A stretch of 64,000 nt of DNA from Rouxiella sp. S1S-2 (GTDB lineage Bacteria; Pseudomonadota; Gammaproteobacteria; Enterobacterales; Enterobacteriaceae). The notes under the pieces are model-generated. The model was not told the DNA's origin and did not search any database. It saw only the letters and a program-made list of their open reading frames with translations. The stretch is from the NCBI RefSeq assembly GCF_009208105.1, contig NZ_WFKL01000001.1, forward strand, positions 124,001 to 188,000, in the 5' to 3' direction. Position numbers and translations under genes: made by a program. Shown here one piece after another: positions 40,456 to 50,141 of the stretch. How positions within the stretch are numbered: the stretch's first letter is position 1; the number at the start of each line of letters is the position of its first letter.

Positions 40456-41052
40456 ATGGCAGAAAAAGAAAATACTAAAAGGAACCGGCGCGAGGAGATT
40501 TTGCAGGCATTAGCGCAAATGCTTCAGTCTAGCGATGGCAGCCAGCGTATTACTACGGCAAAACTTGCCGCCAATGTCGGGGTGTCCGAGGCTGCGCTTT
40601 ACCGTCATTTTCCTAGCAAAACGCGAATGTTCGACAGTCTTATCGAGTTTATAGAAGACAGCCTGATCACCCGTATTAACCTCATCCTGCAGGATGAGAA
40701 AGATACGCTGAATCGGCTTCGTCTCATTCTGCTGCTGATTCTTGGTTTTGCAGAACGTAATCCGGGACTGACCCGCATTATGACCGGACACGCGTTAATG
40801 TTTGAACAAGATCGTTTACAGGGTCGCATTAACCAGCTTTTTGAGCGTATTGAGGTTCAGCTTCGGCAGGTGCTGCGCGAAAAGAAGATGCGTGAAGGTA
40901 GCGGTTTCAATACTGACGAAACGCTGCTGGCCAGCCAGCTATTGGCCATTTGTGAAGGGTTGTTGTCACGGTTTGTTCGGTCAGAATTTAAATATCGCCC
41001 AACGCAAGACTTTGACACTCGCTGGCCGCTGATCGCAGCCCAGCTTCAGTAA
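40456..41052 (+). CDS. slmA: SlmA, nucleoid occlusion factor
   Basis: TetR-family DNA-binding protein that blocks Z-ring assembly over the nucleoid. It has 198 residues, the E. coli length. The helix-turn-helix is [28 protein letters not shown] (about 32-59); the C-terminal helical domain dimerises and binds FtsZ. The frame opens at 40390, but ATG 40456 fits the family start [17 protein letters not shown] bidirectional terminator separates it from the convergent pyrE. Confidence 0.96.
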   Translation: MAEKENTKRNRREEILQALAQMLQSSDGSQRITTAKLAANVGVSEAALYRHFPSKTRMFDSLIEFIEDSLITRINLILQDEKDTLNRLRLILLLILGFAERNPGLTRIMTGHALMFEQDRLQGRINQLFERIEVQLRQVLREKKMREGSGFNTDETLLASQLLAICEGLLSRFVRSEFKYRPTQDFDTRWPLIAAQLQ

Positions 41053-41080
41053 CCGCTAATATAGCGTATCGAAAAAGCAA

Positions 41081-41101
41081 AAAAGGGCCATTGGCCCTTT
41101 T
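41081..41101. terminator. Bidirectional terminator between slmA and pyrE
   Basis: aaaagggcc / ggccctttt with loop att: a 9-bp perfect stem flanked by A and T runs serving both strands. Confidence 0.9.
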
Positions 41102-41121
41102 CTTTTGCCTGTCAGAACGTC

Positions 41122-41763
41122 TCAAATACCGTACTGCTGGCGATAGCCACGGACGGCGGCCAAATGATCGGCCATCTCAGTTTTCTCTTCCAGGTAGTCA
41201 ATCAGGTCGGCAAGCGTAATGATAGAAATCACCTTGCAGTGATAGTCGCGTTCAACTTCTTGAATCGCAGAGATATCAGCACGGCCACGCTCCTGACGGT
41301 CGAGAGAAATCAGCACGCCAGCCAACGACGCGTTATTTGCGTTGATGATTTCCATGGATTCCCGAATGGCCGTTCCGGCGGTGATTACGTCATCCACCAG
41401 CATCACTTTGCCCTGCAGCGGACTGCCGACTAATGTGCCACCTTCACCGTGGTCCTTTGCTTCTTTACGGTTGAAGCAGTAAGGCACGTCGCGCTCGTGC
41501 TGTTCGGCCAGCGCCACCACGGTGGTGGTAGCAATCGGGATACCTTTATAGGCCGGGCCAAACACCAAGTCAAAATCGATGCCTGAATCTATCAGGGCTT
41601 CTGCGTAAAAGCGTCCCAGCAAGGCTAAATCACGACCGGTGTTAAACAGGCCTGCATTAAAAAAGTAGGGGCTGATGCGGCCGGATTTCAGGGTAAATTC
41701 GCCGAATTTCAAAACCTGCTTGTTCAATGCAAACTCAATAAACTGGCGCTGATAGGCTTTCAT
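41122..41763 (-). CDS. pyrE: PyrE, orotate phosphoribosyltransferase
   Basis: Joins orotate and PRPP to form OMP in pyrimidine synthesis. It has 213 residues, the E. coli length. The PRPP site [16 protein letters not shown] (about 120-135), the [10 protein letters not shown] loop (about 69-78) and the flexible catalytic loop [12 protein letters not shown] (about 98-109) are clear. Start at ATG 41763 (frame opens at 41793), with gagga ahead. Downstream of rph, with an attenuator in the gap. Confidence 0.97.
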   Translation of the reverse strand: MKAYQRQFIEFALNKQVLKFGEFTLKSGRISPYFFNAGLFNTGRDLALLGRFYAEALIDSGIDFDLVFGPAYKGIPIATTTVVALAEQHERDVPYCFNRKEAKDHGEGGTLVGSPLQGKVMLVDDVITAGTAIRESMEIINANNASLAGVLISLDRQERGRADISAIQEVERDYHCKVISIITLADLIDYLEEKTEMADHLAAVRGYRQQYGI

Positions 41764-41798
41764 GGGTGCTTTTTCCTCGTCTTTTATTATCAACTCGC

Positions 41799-41844
41799 TG
41801 GCCCGAAGGCCATATATGAAAAAGGCGACTACATTAGCCGCCTT
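41799..41844 (-). promoter_or_regulatory. pyrE attenuator
   Basis: On the minus strand, aaggcgg / cgcctttttc (terminator hairpin, 41844-41819), then a second stem tggcc-ttcg-ggcca (41812-41799). This is the layout of the UTP-sensitive rph-pyrE attenuator of E. coli, where coupled translation of rph decides read-through into pyrE. Confidence 0.75.
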
Positions 41845-41850
41845 GAATAA

Positions 41851-42567
41851 TTATTCTGCCAGAACCGCTTTTTGCGCCTGGAAGATAGTCTCGATTCCCC
41901 CTCGAGCGAGAGCCAATAAACTCAGCAACTCGTCGTGGCTGAACGGCTCACCTTCTGCAGTACCCTGAACTTCGATCATTCGACCGTCTTCCATCATCAC
42001 GACGTTCATATCGGTTTCAGCGGCGGAGTCCTCAACGTATTCGAGGTCACACAGCGCTTCGCCCTTGACGATGCCAACGGACACAGCAGCGACCAGGCCT
42101 TTCATTGGGTTGGCTTTCAGTTTACCCGCCGCAACCAGCGCGTTTAAGGCATCGGCCAGCGCAACGCAGGCGCCAGAAATTGATGCTGTGCGCGTACCGC
42201 CGTCTGCTTGCAGCACGTCGCAGTCAAGAGTGATGGTGAATTCGCCAAGCTTTTTGAGATCAACGGCGGCGCGCAGTGAGCGAGCAATAAGACGCTGGAT
42301 TTCTAAAGTACGGCCACCCTGCTTGCCTTTTGCCGCTTCACGCGGGTTACGGCTGTGGGTAGAACGCGGCAACATACCGTATTCTGCCGTGATCCATCCT
42401 TGTCCCTGACCTTTCAGAAAGCGAGGAACCCCTTCTTCAACAGTGGCGGTGCAAAGGACTTTCGTGTCACCAAATTCAACCAAAACAGAACCTTCAGCGT
42501 GTTTTGTGTAGTTTCTGGTCAGGGTAAGTGGGCGCACTTGTTGTGCATTTCGGCCTGCTGGACGCAT
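41851..42567 (-). CDS. rph: Rph, ribonuclease PH
   Basis: Phosphorolytic 3' exoribonuclease that trims tRNA precursors. It has 238 residues, the full length; unlike the frameshifted rph of E. coli MG1655, the frame is intact to the C-terminus (QAQKAVLAE). Conserved RNase PH motifs include [16 protein letters not shown] (about 58-73), [12 protein letters not shown] (about 87-98) and the phosphate site [17 protein letters not shown] (about 115-131). The frame opens at 42639; ATG 42567 ([13 protein letters not shown]) is the family start. Confidence 0.97.
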   Translation of the reverse strand: MRPAGRNAQQVRPLTLTRNYTKHAEGSVLVEFGDTKVLCTATVEEGVPRFLKGQGQGWITAEYGMLPRSTHSRNPREAAKGKQGGRTLEIQRLIARSLRAAVDLKKLGEFTITLDCDVLQADGGTRTASISGACVALADALNALVAAGKLKANPMKGLVAAVSVGIVKGEALCDLEYVEDSAAETDMNVVMMEDGRMIEVQGTAEGEPFSHDELLSLLALARGGIETIFQAQKAVLAE

Positions 42568-42694
42568 GGGGTTGTTCTCCGGCTCGCAAATCATAGTTGG
42601 CTGCGCATTATACGGGCTTCGTGAGGTAATGCCTATCATGACGGGTTCAGCGAGGCTATAATCCTTGCATCTTTACATTAACAGGTAGACAGAC

Positions 42695-43558
42695 ATGATT
42701 CGTAGTATGACCGCTTATGCCCGACGTGAAATCAAGGGAAGCTGGGGCAGCGCAGCGTGGGAACTTCGCTCCGTTAACCAACGTTATCTTGAAACCTACA
42801 TCCGTCTGCCCGAGCAGTTTCGCAGTCTGGAGCCGGTTATTCGTGAACGCGTACGCGCCCGACTGACCCGCGGCAAGGTTGAATGCAATTTGCGCTTCGA
42901 TCTCGACCCTAGCGCGCAAGGCACTCTGCAGCTCAACGAAAAGCTGGCTAAACAGCTGGTCGAAGCGGCACAGTGGGTCAAAATGCAAAGTGACGAAGGG
43001 GAAATCAACCCGCTCGACGTGCTGCGCTGGCCGGGCGTGATGGTTGCCGAGGAGCAAGATCTGGACGCCATCAGCAACGAATTGCTGGTTGCACTCGACG
43101 GCGCACTGGATGATTTCATTCTGGCCCGCGAAAGCGAAGGCGCTTCACTGAAAACGCTTATTGAACAACGCCTCGACGGCGTCAGTGCGGAAGTGATTAA
43201 GGTTCGTGCCCAGATGCCCAACGTTTTGCTGTGGCAGCGCGAACGGCTGGTCAGCAAGCTCGAAGACGCACAGGTTCAGCTTGAAAATACCCGTCTGGAA
43301 CAAGAGCTGGTGCTGATGGCGCAGCGCGTAGACGTCGCCGAAGAATTGGACCGCCTTGACGCACACGTTAAAGAAACGCATAAAATCCTCAAGAAAGAGG
43401 AAGCCGTTGGCCGCCGTCTGGACTTTATGATGCAAGAGTTTAATCGTGAGTCCAACACGCTGGCATCGAAATCCATCAACTCCGATGTGACAACCTCCGC
43501 CATCGAGCTGAAGGTGCTTATCGAGCAGATGCGCGAGCAGATTCAGAATATCGAGTAA
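42695..43558 (+). CDS. yicC: YicC, endoribonuclease of the YicC/YloC family
   Basis: 287 residues, the E. coli length. N-terminal domain (1-155, MIRSMTAYARREIKGSWG...) and a C-terminal DUF1732 helical domain ending in the very conserved RRLDFMMQEFNRESNTLASKS...ELKVLIEQMREQIQNIE (about 240-287). Family members are oligomeric endoribonucleases, and YicC has been linked to degradation of the RyhB sRNA in E. coli. It is divergent from rph. A strong terminator follows. Confidence 0.95.
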   Translation: MIRSMTAYARREIKGSWGSAAWELRSVNQRYLETYIRLPEQFRSLEPVIRERVRARLTRGKVECNLRFDLDPSAQGTLQLNEKLAKQLVEAAQWVKMQSDEGEINPLDVLRWPGVMVAEEQDLDAISNELLVALDGALDDFILARESEGASLKTLIEQRLDGVSAEVIKVRAQMPNVLLWQRERLVSKLEDAQVQLENTRLEQELVLMAQRVDVAEELDRLDAHVKETHKILKKEEAVGRRLDFMMQEFNRESNTLASKSINSDVTTSAIELKVLIEQMREQIQNIE

Positions 43559-43581
43559 ATCTTAATGACGGCTTGAACCTT

Positions 43582-43606
43582 AAAGCCCGCTTTTGCGGGC
43601 TTTTTT
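43582..43606 (+). terminator. Terminator after yicC
   Basis: gcccgc-tttt-gcgggc stem followed by six T. Confidence 0.9.
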
Positions 43607-43690
43607 ACAGCATGAGCCTGGCCATATTCCCCCAATTCCCGTTAACTTTTGTCACCCTCCCTTCACCCTGTGAGGATCGCGTAGACAGTT

Positions 43691-43717
43691 GTAACCGTCT
43701 GTGTAAATTGCCGTAAC
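43691..43717 (+). promoter_or_regulatory. Candidate CpxR boxes upstream of the small secreted protein
   Basis: GTAAC (43691-43695), GTAAA (43703-43707) and GTAAC (43713-43717) lie in tandem on one strand. The last pair has the exact 5-base spacing of a CpxR box (GTAAA-N5-GTAAM) and ends five bases before the -35 hexamer, a typical activator position. Confidence 0.6.
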
Positions 43718-43721
43718 GCGA

Positions 43722-43750
43722 TTGACGCAACCGGCTTTACACCTTATATC
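43722..43750 (+). promoter_or_regulatory. Predicted promoter of the small secreted protein
   Basis: TTGACG (43722-43727), 17-bp spacer, TATATC (43745-43750). Start point near 43757, leader about 45 nt. Confidence 0.65.
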
Positions 43751-43801
43751 ACTCGGAAGAAGTTTGGATCAGTCTGATGTTTGACCCCCAAGGGGAATGA
43801 A

Positions 43802-44182
43802 ATGAAAAAGCTTGCTGCATCACTATTAACCCTGAGCCTGCTCTCACCGACGTTAGCGATGGCACACGGTGGCCACGGGGGGCCGGGATTCAATATTTTG
43901 CCTGATGCCGCTGTTGCCGTGGTGATTGGTGGTTTGACCTACTGGGCGTTAAACGGCAATTACTACCAAAAACAGGGCGATGATTATGTAGAAGTCGACG
44001 CGCCGCCGCAGGATGATGCGCCGCCCCCACCGCCAGAATCTGAAGAAGACTATGAATCCGCACCGCCAGACCTGGCTCCGCTTGATTTTCACGGTGAGCG
44101 TTTCTACGTCAGCAACGGTCATTACTACAAGCGCGATCCTTCGGGTCAGTATTACGAAATTCCTCGCCCGGACGGGCTTTAA
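43802..44182 (+). CDS. Small exported protein with Pro/acidic linker, DUF6515-like
   Basis: 126 residues. A signal peptide (MKKLAASLLTLSLLSPTLAMA, cut before HGGHGG) is followed by a Gly/His-rich start, a short hydrophobic stretch AAVAVVIGGLTYW (about 37-49), a linker rich in Pro, Asp and Glu (about 65-90), and a tail FYVSNGHYYKRDPSGQYYEIP (about 97-117). The paired Y/N/G motifs NGNYYQ and NGHYYKR resemble the DUF6515 family, which is only a memory-based match. The protein has no known function. Start at ATG 43802 (aggggaatga site), not 43781. CpxR-type boxes upstream suggest an envelope-stress role. E. coli has no homologue at this place. Confidence 0.72.
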   Translation: MKKLAASLLTLSLLSPTLAMAHGGHGGPGFNILPDAAVAVVIGGLTYWALNGNYYQKQGDDYVEVDAPPQDDAPPPPPESEEDYESAPPDLAPLDFHGERFYVSNGHYYKRDPSGQYYEIPRPDGL

Positions 44183-44189
44183 GCCTGCA

Positions 44190-44217
44190 ATAAAAAAAGC
44201 CCGAATTATCGGGCTTT
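44190..44217 (-). terminator. Terminator between the small protein gene and the FabF-like gene
   Basis: agcccga / tcgggct stem; on the minus strand it is followed by seven T. It ends the FabF-like transcript and may also serve the plus strand. Confidence 0.8.
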
Positions 44218-44237
44218 ATCATCGATCAAGCTAAAAC

Positions 44238-45512
44238 TTAGCCTTCCCAGCGTTTCAGCAGTACGCAGGCATTGACGCCGCCAAAGCCGAAGCCGTTGGA
44301 CAAGGCATAGTTGATTGCATGTGGCTGCGCTTTGTTACCGACGATGTTTAATCCTTCGGCGGCAGGGTCTTTATTGTCCAGATTTAACGTAGGCGGCACG
44401 ATTTGGTCACGCACGGCCAGAACGGTAAAGATGGTTTCCAACCCGCCGGCGGCGCCCAAGAGGTGTCCGGTTGCTGACTTGGTGGAAGTAATGGCCAGTT
44501 TGCCGTCAGTACCAAACAGGGTTTTGATGGCGTTAATTTCGCCCAAATCACCCACCGGTGTTGAGGTGGCGTGCGCGTTCAAGTGTTCAACCTGCTCTGG
44601 TTTAATGCCACCCTGACGCAACGCGATTTTCATTGCACGTCCTGCGCCGTTACCATCTTCAGCACCGGATGTCATATGGTAAGCATCACCGCTGGTGCCG
44701 TAGCCCACAATCTCGGCCAGCGGGGTTGCGCCGCGCGCCAAGGCGTGTTCCAACTCTTCAATCACCAGCATACCGGCGCCTTCCCCCATCACAAAACCAT
44801 CGCGTGCGCTGTCGAAAGGACGTGAAGCCTGCTCTGGATGATCTTCATGACCGGTAGACATTGCTTTGGCCGCGGCAAAGCTGCCGAGGGTTACGGTATC
44901 AATGGTGGCTTCAGCACCGCCGCACAGCGCAACGTCTGCTTCGTCGTTACGAATCAAACGAACTGCATCGCCAATAGCCTGAACGCCAGCGGCGCAGGCG
45001 GTAACCGGTGCGCCAATCGGGCCTTTGAACTGATGCTTAATAGAAACTTGCCCCGCAGCCAGATTGACCAGGAATGAAGGGATAGTGAACGGAGACAAAC
45101 GCTTAGGACCGCGAGTGTCGTTGATGCGCACAGCGTTGGCAATCGCTGGGAAACCACCGATGCCGGAGCCAATCACCGTAGCAGAACGTTCCTGCTGCTC
45201 GGCAGTTTCGGCGTGCCATCCAGACTGTGCAATCGCCTTATCGGCCGCTGCCATTGCGAAGAGGATGAAACGGTCCATCTTCTTCTGATCTTTCGGCAAA
45301 ACGTGCTGGTCTGGATCAAAACCTGATTCGGCGTCCTGCTCAACGCTAAGCACCTGGCCGCCGATTTTCACGGTCAGGGTCTCAACGATTTCGTCAGGAA
45401 GAACGCGGATACCGGACTGGCCGGCCAAAAGGCGTTTCCAAATCGTTTCGATATCACAACCGAGCGGGCTCACCGCCCCCATGCCAGTAATTACTACACG
45501 ACGATGAGTCAT
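44238..45512 (-). CDS. Beta-ketoacyl-ACP synthase II paralogue (FabF-like)
   Basis: 424 residues of the KAS I/II thiolase fold. The full Cys-His-His set of a condensing enzyme is present: Cys173 in PVTACAAGVQAIGDA, His314 in NAHATSTPVGD and His350 in KSATGHLLGAAGG (with Lys345). Start at ATG 45512 (gaggaag site). The housekeeping fabF is expected in the fab cluster elsewhere, so this is probably a second, conditionally used copy; substrate preference cannot be read. It lies 66 bases after a tetR gene on the same strand, in the place of dinD in E. coli. Confidence 0.85.
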   Translation of the reverse strand: MTHRRVVITGMGAVSPLGCDIETIWKRLLAGQSGIRVLPDEIVETLTVKIGGQVLSVEQDAESGFDPDQHVLPKDQKKMDRFILFAMAAADKAIAQSGWHAETAEQQERSATVIGSGIGGFPAIANAVRINDTRGPKRLSPFTIPSFLVNLAAGQVSIKHQFKGPIGAPVTACAAGVQAIGDAVRLIRNDEADVALCGGAEATIDTVTLGSFAAAKAMSTGHEDHPEQASRPFDSARDGFVMGEGAGMLVIEELEHALARGATPLAEIVGYGTSGDAYHMTSGAEDGNGAGRAMKIALRQGGIKPEQVEHLNAHATSTPVGDLGEINAIKTLFGTDGKLAITSTKSATGHLLGAAGGLETIFTVLAVRDQIVPPTLNLDNKDPAAEGLNIVGNKAQPHAINYALSNGFGFGGVNACVLLKRWEG

Positions 45513-45578
45513 AAATCTTCCTCTGCGGATCAATCCGTAAAATTGAGATGTGAGAACACATCTTTTTTGGCGGCCCGG

Positions 45579-46199
45579 TTACTTCACCAGACTGCGTAAA
45601 ACTAAATTGGTGATAACCAACACGCGTTCTTCAAGCTGCTCGGGCGTTTTCTCCTCCAGCATCAACGGATGCGAAAAAGGGGTCATTACGCTGGCGATGG
45701 CCATACAAACTTCATCGAGTGGCGTTTGGGACTCAAATTCGCCTGACTCACGCCCCTCGCTAATCACGTGCTTAAGAATACTGTACAGCGCCGCTCTGTG
45801 GTTCTTGGCTGAACTCCAATGGTTTGCTGCGGCAACGGCAGCAATGTCGTGCAGCTTTCTTTCTTCAAAAAATAGCGCAAGACTTTTACTCAGCAGCGAG
45901 GCAAACAGTTCTCTCAAACGATCGGCGGCGCTGTTATCGCTTTGTGAGATTTCACGCAGCGCGTCGTCAATTTGCCCCAGCGAGTGGGTGCAAACCGCTT
46001 CACCAATGGCCTGTTTAGATTCGAAAAACTTGTAAACGTAGGCGCTTGAAACACCGATGGCCTTTGCCAAATCGGCCACGGATGTTTTTGAATATCCATA
46101 GTGGCGAAAATGGTCCAATGCGGCCCGGATTATCTGCTCGCGGCGCTCATGCAACGCGGGACCACGCTGTGGCAGTGCAATCGGGGTTTCGGGCTTCAT
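45579..46199 (-). CDS. TetR/AcrR-family transcriptional regulator
   Basis: 206 residues. An N-terminal helix-turn-helix, KTSVADLAKAIGVSSAYVYKFFESKQAIGEAV (about 38-69), is followed by an all-helical ligand-binding domain. Start at ATG 46199, with ggag ahead (a TTG at 46217 would be poorly placed). It precedes the FabF-like gene as its likely operon partner and regulator. A perfect 14-bp palindrome 27 bases upstream is a probable autoregulatory operator. Ligand unknown; a fatty-acid or acyl compound would fit the partner. Confidence 0.85.
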   Translation of the reverse strand: MKPETPIALPQRGPALHERREQIIRAALDHFRHYGYSKTSVADLAKAIGVSSAYVYKFFESKQAIGEAVCTHSLGQIDDALREISQSDNSAADRLRELFASLLSKSLALFFEERKLHDIAAVAAANHWSSAKNHRAALYSILKHVISEGRESGEFESQTPLDEVCMAIASVMTPFSHPLMLEEKTPEQLEERVLVITNLVLRSLVK

Positions 46200-46538
46200 A
46201 AAGCTCTCCAGAGCCAAGGCAAAAAATACCTATAGGTATAGCCTAAGTTAACAGGTGATAAATATACACATTCGTCACCATTAAGGTATAGCTAATTTGT
46301 AGAAAAAAGTAAAACGAAGGGTAGGAAGCGACAATTAGCGTGGGATTTTCCCTATTTAAAGTAATGCAAATATTAGCGTTGTTACTTAGAATATAGGCAT
46401 TCAATGACTTTTTAAGCTCATAGGATGAGATAAAATAATCCGAAGATAAAATTAAAAGAAAACTCAGTCGATACTCAAACTAAAGCTTATTACCCTATAG
46501 TGAGTAAATCTCTATGGTTTTTCGATTGGCGAAATTTT
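46200..46538. other. tetR-yicG gap (339 bp), AT-rich control region
   Basis: Very AT-rich with no gene. It contains the candidate TetR operator (46226-46239), a repeat of its half-site, GGTATAGC, at 46235-46242 and 46285-46292 (50 bp apart), and must carry the yicG promoter. Confidence 0.55.
46226..46239. promoter_or_regulatory. Candidate TetR operator
   Basis: ATACCTATAGGTAT is a perfect 14-bp palindrome just upstream of the tetR start codon, the usual place for an autorepressed TetR-family operator. Confidence 0.6.
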
Positions 46539-47156
46539 ATGTTGCTCACTGTCCTCTACATTATTGGTATCACTGCTGAAGCCATGACTGGCGCGCTGGC
46601 TGCTGGGCGTCGAAAAATGGATCTGTTCGGGGTCATTATTATTGCTGCCGCAACGGCAATTGGCGGAGGAACCGTGCGTGACATGGTTCTAGGCCACTAC
46701 CCGCTGGGTTGGGTTCAGCACCCACAGTACATTTTGATTGTCGCGGCTGCGGCTATTCTCACCACTTGGCTTGCTCCGCTGATGAAGCATCTGCGCAAGC
46801 TGTTTTTGGTACTTGATGCACTGGGCCTGGTGGTGTTTTCTATTATAGGAACACAAATAGCGCTGGATACCGGCCATGGACCGCTGATTGCCTCCATTGC
46901 CGCGGTGATCACCGGCGTATTTGGTGGCGTACTGCGCGATATGCTATGTAATCAGATCCCCCTGGTATTTCAGAAAGAAATTTATGGCGGTATCTCATTT
47001 GCCTCTGCCTGGCTCTACATTGGTCTACAGCATTTCCCTATTCCGCAAAATCTGGTGGTAATCGTAACGCTGTTAGCCGGTTTCATTGCACGACTGATTG
47101 CCCTGCGCCTCAAACTTGGCCTGCCGGTGTTTAATTATCCCGACTCTGACCACTAA
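46539..47156 (+). CDS. yicG: YicG, TRIC-family (UPF0126) membrane protein
   Basis: 205 residues, the E. coli length, with seven membrane segments. Two internal repeats each carry a GGG-x-RD motif: [11 protein letters not shown] (about 43-53) and [10 protein letters not shown] (about 128-137), the hallmark of prokaryotic TRIC cation-channel proteins. The gene is annotated in E. coli as a member of this family (linked to glycine transport in one study). A GTG at 46500 would add 13 residues; ATG 46539 matches the family start [15 protein letters not shown]. It abuts ligB tail to tail. Confidence 0.9.
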   Translation: MLLTVLYIIGITAEAMTGALAAGRRKMDLFGVIIIAAATAIGGGTVRDMVLGHYPLGWVQHPQYILIVAAAAILTTWLAPLMKHLRKLFLVLDALGLVVFSIIGTQIALDTGHGPLIASIAAVITGVFGGVLRDMLCNQIPLVFQKEIYGGISFASAWLYIGLQHFPIPQNLVVIVTLLAGFIARLIALRLKLGLPVFNYPDSDH

Positions 47157-48911
<1,755 letters not shown>

Positions 48912-49167
48912 TCAATGCGCATTCAAAACGTCTTGCCAGCGGCAATGCGATTTGTTCCAGGACGTCGCGGAAAGTTTTATAGATCTTGCAAAATTTACAG
49001 CGATTTAATGGAATAAGCCTCGCAAAAGAACGAGATTCAACTGTTTTATCCGGATTACTTGCGTTCAAATGTGTCGGAACGCTGCACCAAAAGCGGCGAA
49101 CGTGTATACTGTGCCGAAGATCACTCTTCTGTATTTTCATATCAACCCAATCAGCTGAAACGTCAAC

Positions 49168-49791
49168 ATGGTTCAAGGCACGCTATATATTGTCTCCGCC
49201 CCCAGTGGAGCAGGTAAATCAAGTCTGATTCAGGCTTATCTTAAAACTCAACCGTTATATGACACGCAGGTTTCGATTTCTCATACTACGCGTCAGGTTC
49301 GACCTGGTGAGAAAGACGGCGAGCATTATTTTTTCGTCTCTAAAGACGAATTCTGCGAGATGATCGGCAAAGACGAGTTTTTAGAACATGCCGAAGTGTT
49401 CGGTAATTATTACGGCACCTCACGCAAGGCCATTGAACAAGTTTTAGCTTCTGGCGTTGATGTGTTTTTAGATATCGACTGGCAGGGCGCGCAGCAAATT
49501 CGCCAGCGTATGCCCCAGGCACGCAGTATTTTTGTACTGCCGCCATCGAAAGATGAACTCGATCGCCGCCTGCGTGGCCGCGGTCAAGACAGCGAAGACG
49601 TTATCGCCAAACGCATGGCGCAGGCCGTTGCCGAGATGACACACTTCGCTGAGTACGACTATTTAATTGTGAATGATGATTTCGATTTGGCTCTATCGGA
49701 TCTCAAAACTATTATTCGCGCTGAACGTCTTCGTCTGAGCCGTCAAAAGCTTCGTCATGACGGATTAATCACCAAACTATTGGCAGACTGA
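49168..49791 (+). CDS. gmk: Gmk, guanylate kinase
   Basis: Phosphorylates GMP to GDP. It has 207 residues, the E. coli length. P-loop [11 protein letters not shown] (about 10-20), the GMP-binding [19 protein letters not shown] (about 39-57), [14 protein letters not shown] (about 73-86) and the LID region RRLRGRGQD (about 133-141) are complete. In E. coli it is followed by rpoZ-spoT, as here (54-base gap). The ribosome site is weak. Confidence 0.97.
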   Translation: MVQGTLYIVSAPSGAGKSSLIQAYLKTQPLYDTQVSISHTTRQVRPGEKDGEHYFFVSKDEFCEMIGKDEFLEHAEVFGNYYGTSRKAIEQVLASGVDVFLDIDWQGAQQIRQRMPQARSIFVLPPSKDELDRRLRGRGQDSEDVIAKRMAQAVAEMTHFAEYDYLIVNDDFDLALSDLKTIIRAERLRLSRQKLRHDGLITKLLAD

Positions 49792-49845
49792 AGACACTTT
49801 CAGTATTATGCCCAGTCTTTCGTCCCCCAGTGGAGTAGCACATAT

Positions 49846-50127
49846 ATGGCACGCGTAACTGTTCAAGACGCTGTAGAAAAAATTGGTAACCGTTTTGACC
49901 TGGTGTTGGTGGCTGCTCGCCGCGCACGCCAGCTGCAATCTGGTGGTAAAGATCCACTGGTTGCTGAAGAGAACGACAAATTTACCGTTATTGCCCTGCG
50001 TGAAATCGAAGAAGGCCTGATCACCAATCAGATCCTCGACGCGCGCGATCGTCAGGAGCAAAAAGAGCAAGAAGCCACCGAGATTCAAGCAGTTACTGCT
50101 ATCGCCGAAGGCCGTCGTCCTAGTTAA
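49846..50127 (+). CDS. rpoZ: RpoZ, RNA polymerase omega subunit
   Basis: 93 residues (E. coli 91): [31 protein letters not shown], which folds around the beta' C-terminus and forms part of ppGpp site 1 with beta'. The C-terminal tail is variable and acidic. It lies 14 bases ahead of spoT, the ppGpp enzyme, so the ppGpp-binding subunit and its synthetase/hydrolase are co-transcribed. Confidence 0.97.
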   Translation: MARVTVQDAVEKIGNRFDLVLVAARRARQLQSGGKDPLVAEENDKFTVIALREIEEGLITNQILDARDRQEQKEQEATEIQAVTAIAEGRRPS

Positions 50128-50141
50128 TTAGCGGGTCTATC

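Noticed and set aside
41851-42567. Suspected rph frameshift, as in E. coli MG1655
   Set aside because: The frame is intact to a family-like C-terminus; no shift is present.
43582-44217. Mobile-element origin of the small protein gene
   Set aside because: It is flanked by ordinary terminators, with no terminal repeats, integrase or target-site duplication visible.
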